DNA of 64,000 nt from positions 1-64,000 of the forward strand of contig JACPFM010000132.1 of assembly GCA_016182965.1 (NCBI GenBank), written 5' to 3'. Shown here piece by piece: positions 18,072-26,443 of this stretch. Source of the stretch: Deltaproteobacteria bacterium (GTDB lineage Bacteria > Myxococcota_A > Polyangia > Polyangiales > JADJMO01). The translations under genes and the position numbers were made by a program. The notes under the pieces were generated by a model. The model made no database searches. It saw only the letters and a list, made by a program, of their open reading frames with translations, and was not told the origin of the DNA. Numbering within the stretch: the stretch's first letter is position 1; every line of letters starts with the position of its first letter.

Positions 18072-18802
18072 CCCTCCCCCTCTTCCCTGTCGCTTCCCGC
18101 GATCATCGGCTCGTCGGCGCTCGGGTTCGCCGCGGCGAAGCGCAGCTCGGCGGAGCGCGCCAGCGGGAGGAGGGCTTCGCCCGGCGTGCGATCGAGGACC
18201 GCGCGGCGGAACTCCGGATCGTGCAGCACGCCGGCGAGCCGCGCGAGCAGCGTCAGGTGCGCGCGCGGCGTGGGCGCCACGATGGCGAAGAGGGTGTGCA
18301 CCGGCTTGCCGTCGATGGCGCCGAACTCGATCGGCGGCTCGAGGTAGCAGAGGGTGATCGACGCCGCGTCGACGTCGAGCACGACCGGATGGCGGACGTG
18401 CGGGATGGCGATCCCGTCTCCCACGCCGGTGGAGCCGGCGTTCTCGCGCGCCAGCAGCACCTCGAAGAGCATGTCGCGATCGCCCGGGTCGTCGATGCCC
18501 ATGCGATCGACGAGCGCGCGCAGCGCGGACTCGCGATCCTTGGCGGCGACGTGCTCGTGGACGCCGGAGGCCGCCAGCGCGTCGGTGAAATACGTCCGGA
18601 GGGGGATCCCGCGGACCGAAGAGGCGGCGTCGGACGAGAGGCGGATGCCGCGGTTGGTCGCCCACTCGAGGAGGTCGGCGCGGTGGAAGCGACGCTGACC
18701 GTGCACCGTCTCGTGCGGCATGCCCTCGTCGCGCAGCCATCGCTCGATGGCGCGCTCCGTCGTGTCGAACATCTTCGCGACTTCACGGACGGTGAGCTTC
18801 AT
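18068..18802 (-). CDS. HTH-EIIA (PtsN-like) fusion protein, first gene of the Ehr-type operon
   Basis: The product is 244 aa. Residues 1-50 are a MerR/excisionase-type helix-turn-helix (VREVAKMFDTTERAIERWLR with a QRRFHRADL wing). Residues from about 70 to 235 are a PTS EIIA domain of the fructose/Ntr class. The phosphorylatable histidine is His135 in the motif TGVGDGIAIPH. It could bind DNA in response to phosphorylation by a PTSNtr system or act on the complex directly; neither is proven. It is the promoter-proximal gene behind a sigma-54 promoter and overlaps the first antiporter gene by 4 bases. Confidence 0.85.
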   Translation of the reverse strand: MKLTVREVAKMFDTTERAIERWLRDEGMPHETVHGQRRFHRADLLEWATNRGIRLSSDAASSVRGIPLRTYFTDALAASGVHEHVAAKDRESALRALVDRMGIDDPGDRDMLFEVLLARENAGSTGVGDGIAIPHVRHPVVLDVDAASITLCYLEPPIEFGAIDGKPVHTLFAIVAPTPRAHLTLLARLAGVLHDPEFRRAVLDRTPGEALLPLARSAELRFAAANPSADEPMIAGSDREEGEG

Positions 18803-18834
18803 CTTGGCGTGGGCTCCGCGGACAGCCCGCGCCG

Positions 18835-18850
18835 AGCAAGCGTCGTGCCC
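18835..18850 (-). promoter_or_regulatory. Sigma-54 (-24/-12) promoter of the Ehr-type operon
   Basis: On the minus strand the sequence is GGGCACGACGCTTGCT. It differs from the consensus TGGCACG-N4-TTGCW only at the first base and keeps the invariant GG-N10-GC spacing. The expected transcription start is about 12 bases downstream, near 18824, about 20 bases before the HTH-EIIA start codon. A sigma-54 activator gene lies just upstream on the same strand, which supports the call. Confidence 0.85.
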
Positions 18851-18923
18851 CCGCGCAACGAGGCCTCGAACGCGCGCTCGATCGCCCTGATTCGCCCGAT
18901 GAGGGGGTCACCGTGGTCGTTCA

Positions 18924-18936
18924 CGCCATTTTGGCG
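18924..18936. promoter_or_regulatory. 13-bp palindrome CGCCATTTTGGCG, likely activator binding site
   Basis: A perfect 5-3-5 palindrome lies about 75-90 bases upstream of the -24 element of the Ehr operon promoter, a normal distance for an upstream activating sequence of a sigma-54 activator. The identical 13-mer (opposite strand) recurs at 19973-19985, beside the start of the activator gene. No other copy was noticed in the window. Confidence 0.7.
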
Positions 18937-18990
18937 CAGTGTCCAGCGCGCGCGATCGACGATCCACGCCGTTGCGACCGCGAGGATGTC

Positions 18991-19959
<969 letters not shown>

Positions 19960-19972
19960 GCCGTGAATGATA

Positions 19973-19985
19973 CGCCAAAATGGCG
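19973..19985. promoter_or_regulatory. 13-bp palindrome CGCCAAAATGGCG at the activator gene start
   Basis: This is the same palindrome as at 18924-18936, in the opposite orientation. It lies 14 bases upstream of the GTG used here as activator start and 127 bases before the divergent receiver-like gene. It probably lets the activator regulate its own transcription, and perhaps that of the divergent gene. Confidence 0.65.
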
Positions 19986-20111
19986 CGTTCGCACTGGCCT
20001 CGACCGCAACGGCTGGCACTGCCGTCGCTCGGCGAGCGCGCCGGCCGCCTTTGTCGAGGGGCATGCATGTTGCTGCGGCCGAGCCGCCGGTCACCCCGGC
20101 GCCCAACGCAG

Positions 20112-20456
20112 ATGCAGGGTCGAACGTTCGCCGTCGTCGCCAAGCGGCGCGAGACGCGCCGCAGCGTGCACGAGTACCTCGCGCGCCTGGGCGCCGTCGT
20201 GCGTCCGCTCCGCGAGGTCAACAAGGTCGAGGACGCGTTCGACGGCTTCGTGATGTTCCCTGACGAGCTCTCGGTCGACGAGGCCAGCCGTACGCTCGCC
20301 CTGCTGCGGAGGCACTACCCCGACGCCCGGGTGGTGGTGATCACCAACCACCTCGACCGCTACCCGACGCACGATCCGGGGGTGATCGTGCTGCGGATCC
20401 CGGTGTGGGGGTGGATGATCGCCGAAGCGCTGCGGTCGTCCGGCGACGGGGTGTGA
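20112..20456 (+). CDS. Degenerate receiver-like protein, divergent from the sigma-54 activator
   Basis: The product is 114 aa. The order of hydrophobic strands and helices (TFAVVAKRRETRRSVHEYL, then DAFDGFVMFPDEL, ARVVVITNHLDRY, GVIVLRIPVWGWMIAEAL) resembles a response-regulator receiver fold. However, the phosphorylatable Asp at the end of strand 3 and the strand-5 Lys are not where they should be, so phosphorylation is unlikely. I do not recognise a family. Its position, divergent from a sensor-less activator, suggests a regulatory partner; this is inference. The ATG at 20112 is chosen because the fold begins right after it. Confidence 0.6.
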   Translation: MQGRTFAVVAKRRETRRSVHEYLARLGAVVRPLREVNKVEDAFDGFVMFPDELSVDEASRTLALLRRHYPDARVVVITNHLDRYPTHDPGVIVLRIPVWGWMIAEALRSSGDGV

Positions 20457-20581
20457 TCGCTGAGCACGAGGGGACCGCGAGCCTCGAACGAGCGCGATGG
20501 GTCTCGACGTGCGATCACAATTCGAGCCGCGCGCGCGGAGCGATCGCACCAGTGCGAGGTCTTCTCCTACGCTGCGACGCG

Positions 20582-20962
20582 ATGAGGCGTATCGCTCTGT
20601 CGCTCTCGCTGCTCGTCATCGCGAGCTCGTCGCTCGGCTGTCCGCGGAAGCCGAAGCAGGGGGCCGCGCCGGCACCGGCCGACGCCGCGCCGAAGCCGCC
20701 GACGCTGCGGCCGATCGGTGACGCCGGTCCGGGCGTGCGCGTGCTGCACCGGAAGGTCCCCGAGCGGCAAGCCGTGAGCGCGTCGCCGCAGCCCTCAGCG
20801 GCTGCCGGTCTGCGGGTCGATCGACATCGGAGCGAGCTTCGCGGAGACGGCGACGCACCGGCCCGGCTCACCGCACCCACATACGTTCCCCTGCTCGTCG
20901 ATCAGGGCCGGCGACTGCTCGTCGCTCGTCTCGGCGTCGATGGCGAACGAGGCGCACCATAG
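20582..20962 (+). CDS. Small putative lipoprotein (3' end overlaps an antisense gene)
   Basis: The product is 126 aa. MRRIALSLSLLVIASSSLGC is a clear lipoprotein signal with Cys20, followed by an Ala/Pro/Lys-rich stretch. The second half has no recognisable domain and overlaps the 3' end of the convergent beta-helix gene by 168 bases. The C-terminal part may therefore be spurious, or a stop may have been lost. Only the signal peptide is well supported. Confidence 0.5.
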   Translation: MRRIALSLSLLVIASSSLGCPRKPKQGAAPAPADAAPKPPTLRPIGDAGPGVRVLHRKVPERQAVSASPQPSAAAGLRVDRHRSELRGDGDAPARLTAPTYVPLLVDQGRRLLVARLGVDGERGAP

Positions 20963-23230
20963 CTTGGACGCCCCGATGACGGCGTCGCTCCCGAACACGG
21001 CGACGGCCGCCCGCGACGCACGCAAGACGGTGCTGCGACGCAGCGTCAGCGATCCACGCACCCCGCCGCGCGCGCGCACGACGACGCCGTCGCCGAACGT
21101 GCTCGTCGCCGGCTCGGGGCGCACGTCGCGCACGAGGACGTCTTCGATGATCGTCGTCGAGCCGCCGATGATGACGGCCGCGCCGGAGGCATCTTCGAGC
21201 AGCGACCCGCGGAGCACACCATCGCTCGGAACGCCGTCGTCGGTGAGATAGAGCACGATCCCGGTTCCGTGCAGCCCCGTCGACGCGCGCGGCCGCGGCC
21301 GTCGGATGGTCGTCGCCTCGAGGATCACGCGCGCGCCCATCGACAGCACGGCCGTGTCCTCGCAGTCCTCGATCACCGAGGACTTCACCGTGAGCGTCCC
21401 GCGCGCCGCATCGGTGCCGCGCGCCGCGACACAGCTCGCCGTGACCGCTTCGGAGCCGGCGCCTACCGCGCGGACGAGCGAGCCTGCGATCGTCGCCTTG
21501 GTCTGGTACGTGAAGACGCCGCTCTCGACGTTGTCCTCGATCACCGATCCGGTCACGACCAGCTCGCCGTCGACGCCGTTCTTGTCGTCGCGCACCAGGT
21601 GCACGCCCCAGCCGCCGGTCTTCGCGGGCCGGGTCCTCCGCACCGTGCAGCCGTCGAGCGTGATGAGGGCGCCGTTTCCATAGACGCCGAGCTCGCGGTT
21701 GTCGTCGACGAGCGTTCGCACGAGCTTGATCTCCGGCGGATCGTCGCGCCCGGACGAGATCTGTCCGACGACGCCGATGCCGAGCGTGCCGTCGGCGCGC
21801 GGCACGGTCGTCCGCACGATGCTGTCCTCGACGGTGACGCTCGAGCTCGAGGCCACGACGCCGATCTCCACGTTGCGCTCGACGACCGACGACCTCATGA
21901 CGAGCTCCCCGCGCAGCTTGCTGCCGGGGTGCTCTTGCACGACCACGCCGCGCGCCGCCGGTCTGCTCGGCTGCGGCTTCGTGTCGCGGACCACGCTGCG
22001 CTCGACGATCACCGGAACGCCCCCGACGAGGATGCCGGCGTAGGAGCTGCCGGAGATCCAGCTGTCTCGCAGCGTCGTCCGGCCCCGCGGCAGCTTGGCG
22101 TCGGAGTAGCCGAGCGCGTTCAGCCCGACCCCGTAGACACCGCTGACGCGCGGCTTGGTGTCGACGATGACCGTCTGCTCGAGGACGGCGTCCGATCCGT
22201 GCACGAGGACGCCGACGTCGGCGTTGCGATCGACCACGAGCCTCCGCGCGGTGAACGCCGCCGGCACGCTGCGCGACGATTGTTCGACCATGACGCCGAT
22301 GCCGCGCTCGCCGTCGGCGCGCGGGCGCGTCTCGCGCACGGCGGTGGAGTCGAGCGACACGGTGCCGCCGCTGATCGCGACGCCGACGTTGGCCGCCGAC
22401 TCGACGAGGGTCGACGCCATGACGAGCTTGGCGCTCGTCTGCACGGTGCGTACTCCCGGGCCATCGACGTCGTGGATCCAGAGACCGGTGAGCGTCGCCG
22501 AGGCGGCGCCGACCTCGACGCCGGCGACCGTCCCCGTCGCCCCGGTGACGCCAAGGCCACGAATCGTGCTCGTACCGCCGGTGATCTCGATCGCCGGCCT
22601 CTTCGGATCGGCCGCGCGCAGCTCCACCTGCGCCGAGCACCGACCGACGAGCGTGAGCGAGCGCGCGAGCACGAGGTTCTCGGCGTACGTCCCCGCGGCG
22701 ATCGCCACCGTACCGCCGTCCTTGGCGACCGCCACCGCTGCGGCCACGCTGCGCAGCGGTCGCGCGCGCGTGCCGTCTCCGCCGTCGGTCGCCGCGGCGT
22801 CGACGAACAGCGCCTCGCCCGGCACTTCGGGGAACGCGTCGGTCCCGCAGACGTCGGTCGTACGACACACGGTGTCGCCCGGCACGGCGAACGTGCCGCG
22901 CGCGCACGGCGCACCCGGCAAGACCGGGCTGCACGATCCCTCGTCGCTACGCGCGAACCCGTCGGCGCAGGCCGGGATCCCTACCGGCTCGCACGTGCCG
23001 GTCGAGAGGCTGGCGCGGTTCGCGGGCGGGCACGACGCTGGCAGCGTTGCGGAGCAGCCGCCCGCGCTCCACTGGAAGCCCGCTGCGCACCCGTCCTCGG
23101 GGACGCCCGGTGCGCGGCACGCGCCGTCGACGAGGACCGCCTCGGCCCCGCACGTCGCTGCAGCAGGCGACTCGTCGCTCTTGCAGCCGACGAGCGAGAG
23201 GACCAATAGGATCGCGATCGCCGAGCGCAT
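20795..23230 (-). CDS. Large parallel beta-helix lipoprotein
   Basis: The product is 811 aa. It starts with MRSAIAILLVLSLVGC (lipobox Cys16). A Cys-rich segment to about residue 135 is followed by the DUF1565-like opening FVDAAATDGGDGTRARPLRS and AAGTYAENLVLARSLTLVGR. A long array of right-handed beta-helix coils follows (repeated patterns such as VIEDNVESGVFTYQTKATI). It ends with GNVCGCGEPGRCVA. It is probably a surface protein binding a polysaccharide. No catalytic residues could be assigned. The gene at 44966-46765 is a shorter paralogue with the same beginning and end. Nothing in the neighbourhood hints at a pathway. Confidence 0.8.
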   Translation of the reverse strand: MRSAIAILLVLSLVGCKSDESPAAATCGAEAVLVDGACRAPGVPEDGCAAGFQWSAGGCSATLPASCPPANRASLSTGTCEPVGIPACADGFARSDEGSCSPVLPGAPCARGTFAVPGDTVCRTTDVCGTDAFPEVPGEALFVDAAATDGGDGTRARPLRSVAAAVAVAKDGGTVAIAAGTYAENLVLARSLTLVGRCSAQVELRAADPKRPAIEITGGTSTIRGLGVTGATGTVAGVEVGAASATLTGLWIHDVDGPGVRTVQTSAKLVMASTLVESAANVGVAISGGTVSLDSTAVRETRPRADGERGIGVMVEQSSRSVPAAFTARRLVVDRNADVGVLVHGSDAVLEQTVIVDTKPRVSGVYGVGLNALGYSDAKLPRGRTTLRDSWISGSSYAGILVGGVPVIVERSVVRDTKPQPSRPAARGVVVQEHPGSKLRGELVMRSSVVERNVEIGVVASSSSVTVEDSIVRTTVPRADGTLGIGVVGQISSGRDDPPEIKLVRTLVDDNRELGVYGNGALITLDGCTVRRTRPAKTGGWGVHLVRDDKNGVDGELVVTGSVIEDNVESGVFTYQTKATIAGSLVRAVGAGSEAVTASCVAARGTDAARGTLTVKSSVIEDCEDTAVLSMGARVILEATTIRRPRPRASTGLHGTGIVLYLTDDGVPSDGVLRGSLLEDASGAAVIIGGSTTIIEDVLVRDVRPEPATSTFGDGVVVRARGGVRGSLTLRRSTVLRASRAAVAVFGSDAVIGASKLWCASFAIDAETSDEQSPALIDEQGNVCGCGEPGRCVAVSAKLAPMSIDPQTGSR

Positions 23231-23276
23231 GGTGGCGAGCGTACCCGCGCGCGGGGCCGGGCACGAACCGCAGCTC

Positions 23277-23345
23277 GTCGAGCCCTCGAGCTCTGCGCGG
23301 CGGCGCAGCTCGGCGATGCGCTCAGCGGAGGGCTCGCGCAGACCC
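23277..23345 (-). pseudogene. Fragment of an Rpn-type PD-(D/E)XK gene
   Basis: Reading leftward, the frame gives LREPSAERIAELRRRAELEG. This matches SREPSAQRIAELRREAEL in the complete Rpn-type gene at 55132-56004 almost residue for residue. Only this C-terminal coiled-coil piece of about 23 codons is present, wedged between nuoN and the beta-helix gene. It marks the site of a lost copy of that gene. Confidence 0.65.
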
Positions 23346-23348
23346 GAC

Positions 23349-24845
23349 TCAGAACCGCACCGACGCCGGGACGACGTTCACCGTCGTCGCCGCCGCCGGC
23401 CGATCGAGCAGCGACTTCGCCGCGGCGAGCGAGCCGTCGACCAGCGGACGCGGCCACAGGCCGAGGCCGACCACGGCGAGCACGCAGATGCCGATCGCGA
23501 GGCGCAGCCCCGTGCCCATCTCGGGCTTCTTCAGCGCGCCGGGCTCGGTCATGTACGCGGCCTGCAGCACCTTCAGGTAGTAGAAGAGGCCGATGACCGC
23601 GAGGACGATGCCGGCGACGACCAGGCCGACGAGGCCCGCGCGCCACGCGGCGAGGAAGATGTAGAGCTTCGCCCAGAAGCCGACCACGAACGGGATGCCG
23701 GCGAGCGAGAGGAGGAACGCCATCATCGAGGCGGCGAGCCCCGGCGCGCGCTGCGCGAGGCCGTTCAGCGAGTCGTAGCCGTGCGAGCCGCTCGCCTCGG
23801 CGGCCGCGTGCAGCACGAGGAACGCGCCCATGTTGGTGAACAGGTACGCCGTGAGGAAGAACAGCGTCATGCCCGCGGAGTACGCGTCGTTCGCCGCGAC
23901 CGAGACGAGCAGGTAGCCCATCTGCGCGATGCCCGAGTAGCCGAGCAGGCGGCGCAGATCGGTCTGCGGCAGCGCGAGCAGGTTGCCGATCGCCATCGAG
24001 AGGACGGCGAGCAGGCCGAGCGCCGGGCCCCAGGCCGCGCGGTGGCTGCCCATGCCGAAGAGGAAGATCCCCGAGAGCGCCGCGATCCCCGCCGCCTTCG
24101 GCGCGACCGAGAGGAACGCGACGAACGGCGTCGACGCGCCCTCGTACGTGTCGGGCACCCACATGTGGAAGGGCACCATGCCGAGCTTGTAGCCCATGCC
24201 GGCGAGCACGAACGCGAGGCCGAGGCCCCCGAGCGGCGTGAGCGGCGCGGTGCCGATCACGTCGAGGCGCGTGGTGCCGGCCATGCCGGTGAACAGCGCG
24301 AGACCGAACAGCGTGATGGCCGTGCTGGTCGCGCCGGTGAGGTACATCTTGAGCGCCGCCTCGGACGCGAGGCCCTTCTTGGCGGGGTCGGAGCCGGGAG
24401 GCGCGTCGGTCTTGGCGTACGCGGCGAGCACGTAGAGCGGCACTCCCATCAGCTCGAACGCGACGATGAGGAACACCAGCTCGCGCGCGCCGGGAAGCAG
24501 GCACATGCCGGCGAGGCTGAAGAGCATCGCCAGCCAGTACTCGCCGATGCGGAGCGGGGTGCGCCTGGCCACGTCGTCGACGCCGCCGAGCGCAGCGACC
24601 ACGCCGCCGGCGAGGAACAGCCGCTGGAACGCCACCGTCCACGGGCCGCCCTCGAACACGCCGCGCGCGGTGCCCGAGCCGTCGATCAGGAACGTGCCGG
24701 CGAAGATCGCGGCCAGCGCGGCGGCGACGAACCACCCGAGCCACCGACGCGACGCGCCGGGCGGCGAGAGGACGTCGACGAGGAGCAGGACGATCGCCAC
24801 GCCGGAGACGGCGAGCGGCACCCACAGCGTACGGAGCTCGTTCAC
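23349..24845 (-). CDS. nuoN: NADH-quinone oxidoreductase (complex I) subunit N
   Basis: The product is 498 aa with 14 predicted membrane helices, the antiporter-like subunit nearest NuoK. The key lysine helix is GMGYKLGMVPFHMWVPDTYEGA. QTDLRRLLGYSGIAQMGYLL and LAGIPFVVGFWAKLYIF follow as in NuoN. The GTG start at 24845 overlaps the nuoM stop by 4 bases. This is the last gene of the complex I operon; a fragment of an unrelated gene follows it directly. Confidence 0.95.
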   Translation of the reverse strand: MNELRTLWVPLAVSGVAIVLLLVDVLSPPGASRRWLGWFVAAALAAIFAGTFLIDGSGTARGVFEGGPWTVAFQRLFLAGGVVAALGGVDDVARRTPLRIGEYWLAMLFSLAGMCLLPGARELVFLIVAFELMGVPLYVLAAYAKTDAPPGSDPAKKGLASEAALKMYLTGATSTAITLFGLALFTGMAGTTRLDVIGTAPLTPLGGLGLAFVLAGMGYKLGMVPFHMWVPDTYEGASTPFVAFLSVAPKAAGIAALSGIFLFGMGSHRAAWGPALGLLAVLSMAIGNLLALPQTDLRRLLGYSGIAQMGYLLVSVAANDAYSAGMTLFFLTAYLFTNMGAFLVLHAAAEASGSHGYDSLNGLAQRAPGLAASMMAFLLSLAGIPFVVGFWAKLYIFLAAWRAGLVGLVVAGIVLAVIGLFYYLKVLQAAYMTEPGALKKPEMGTGLRLAIGICVLAVVGLGLWPRPLVDGSLAAAKSLLDRPAAATTVNVVPASVRF

Positions 24846-26443
24846 GGCGCGTTCCCTCCGGTGAGGCTCAGCGGGCTCGCGCCACTGGTGAGGTGGACGG
24901 CGGGCGCCGGAGCCGGAGCCTTCACCACCTTGTTCAGATACATGCCGCTGCCCGGATCGATGTGATCGAGCAGGACGCGCGGCCACAGCCCGAAGAGCAG
25001 GAGGCAGACGCCGAGCACGATCGGCGCGGCCCACTCGGTGCCCTTCGCCTCCGACAGATCGTGGAAGTCATGCGACGGGCCCGGACCCCAGAAGATCGCG
25101 CGCGTCGCCTTGAGCACGTAGATCGCGGTGACGAACGCGCCGAGCACGCCCGGGATCGCCCACAGGTAGTGGCCCGCCTTCCACGCGCCGAGGAACACCA
25201 GGAACTCCGAGACGAAGCCCGCGGTGCCCGGCAAGCCGAGCGACGACATGCACGCGAGGGTGAAGAACGCGGCGACGCCCGGCATCACCGTGGCGAACCC
25301 GCCCATCTTCGGCACCGCGCGGGTGTGCGCGCGCTCGTAGACGAGGCCGACGAGGGCGAAGAACATCCCGGTCATGATGCCGTGGGCGACCATCTGGAAG
25401 ACCGCGCCGTTCCACCCCTCGGGGGTGAGCGTCGCGGCGCCCAGCATGACCACGCCCATGTGGCTGACCGACGAGTACGCGATGATGTACTTGAGGTCGG
25501 TCTGGCTCATCGCGCAGTACGCGCCGTAGAGCACGTTGATCGCCGCCACCGCGCCGACCACCGGGACCCAGAAGCGCGCGCCCTCCGGCAGGAGCACCAT
25601 GCCGACGCGCATGACGCCGAACGCACCGAGCTTCATCAGCACGCCCGCGTGGAGCATCGACACCGCCGTCGGCGCCGAGGCGTGACCGTCGGGCGACCAC
25701 GTGTGGAACGGGAAGACGCCGGCCAGCGAGCCGAACCCGAGCCAGAGGAGCGGGAAGAGGATGATCTGCAGATCGGTGTCGTACTTCGCCTTCTGGAGCA
25801 GGCCGAGGTCGAACGAGTTGACGCCGGCCTTGAGGTACAGCGCGAAGATCGCGACGAGGATCGCCGCCGAGCCGACCAGCAGCATCAGCGTGAGCTTCAT
25901 GGCCGCGTACTGCTTGTCGCCGACCTTGAAGAAGTCCCACGCGCGGGCGAATGGGCCGGCGCGCGGAACCGCGTGGCTCGCGCCCCAGATGCCGATGAGG
26001 AGGTACATCGGCAGCACGGCGATCTCGTAGAAGAGGAAGAAGACCAGGAGGTCCTGCGTGACGAACACGCCGAACACGCCGGCCACCAGGATGAGCAGGA
26101 GCGCGAAGTACTCCTTGTCGCGGGTCTTCAGCGTCCAGCTGGCGAGGACGCCGGCGAAGATGATCACGCCTGTCAGCAGGAGGAGCGGGCCGCCCCACCC
26201 GTCGAGCGCGAAGGAGAGATGCACCCCGAGCGACGGGATGAGCGGGTAGCTCTCGACCATCTGCTGGCCGCCCGCCACCTTGTCGTAGCCCCGGAGCGCC
26301 ACGATGCTGCCGATGAGCGAGATGGTCGCGGCGATCAGCGAGGTGACGCGGATGGCCAGCTTCCCGTTCTCGGGCAGGAAGATGACGATCAGCGCGGCGA
26401 GCGCCGGCGCGCCGACGATGATGGAGAGGAGATGACTGCTCAT
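24842..26443 (-). CDS. nuoM: Complex I subunit M
   Basis: The product is 533 aa with about 14 membrane helices. The NuoM pattern is FEI/FYEIAVLPMYLLIGIWG (the conserved Glu of helix 5), PLLWLGFGSLAGVFPFHTWSPDGHASAPTA is split around the conserved lysine-equivalent position, and QTDLKYIIAYSSVSHMG is present. The lysine usual in the segment before PFHTW (KVP) is replaced here by GVF, which is unusual and worth checking. The C-terminus has a short Ala/Pro-rich tail. It overlaps both neighbours by 4 bases. Confidence 0.95.
   Translation of the reverse strand: MSSHLLSIIVGAPALAALIVIFLPENGKLAIRVTSLIAATISLIGSIVALRGYDKVAGGQQMVESYPLIPSLGVHLSFALDGWGGPLLLLTGVIIFAGVLASWTLKTRDKEYFALLLILVAGVFGVFVTQDLLVFFLFYEIAVLPMYLLIGIWGASHAVPRAGPFARAWDFFKVGDKQYAAMKLTLMLLVGSAAILVAIFALYLKAGVNSFDLGLLQKAKYDTDLQIILFPLLWLGFGSLAGVFPFHTWSPDGHASAPTAVSMLHAGVLMKLGAFGVMRVGMVLLPEGARFWVPVVGAVAAINVLYGAYCAMSQTDLKYIIAYSSVSHMGVVMLGAATLTPEGWNGAVFQMVAHGIMTGMFFALVGLVYERAHTRAVPKMGGFATVMPGVAAFFTLACMSSLGLPGTAGFVSEFLVFLGAWKAGHYLWAIPGVLGAFVTAIYVLKATRAIFWGPGPSHDFHDLSEAKGTEWAAPIVLGVCLLLFGLWPRVLLDHIDPGSGMYLNKVVKAPAPAPAVHLTSGASPLSLTGGNAP

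Noticed and set aside
9554..18347. Long plus-strand reading frames of 400-730 codons across the Ehr operon
   Set aside because: They are antisense to clearly recognisable subunits, rich in Arg, Ala and Asp, and contain no domain. They come from the G/C-biased third codon position.
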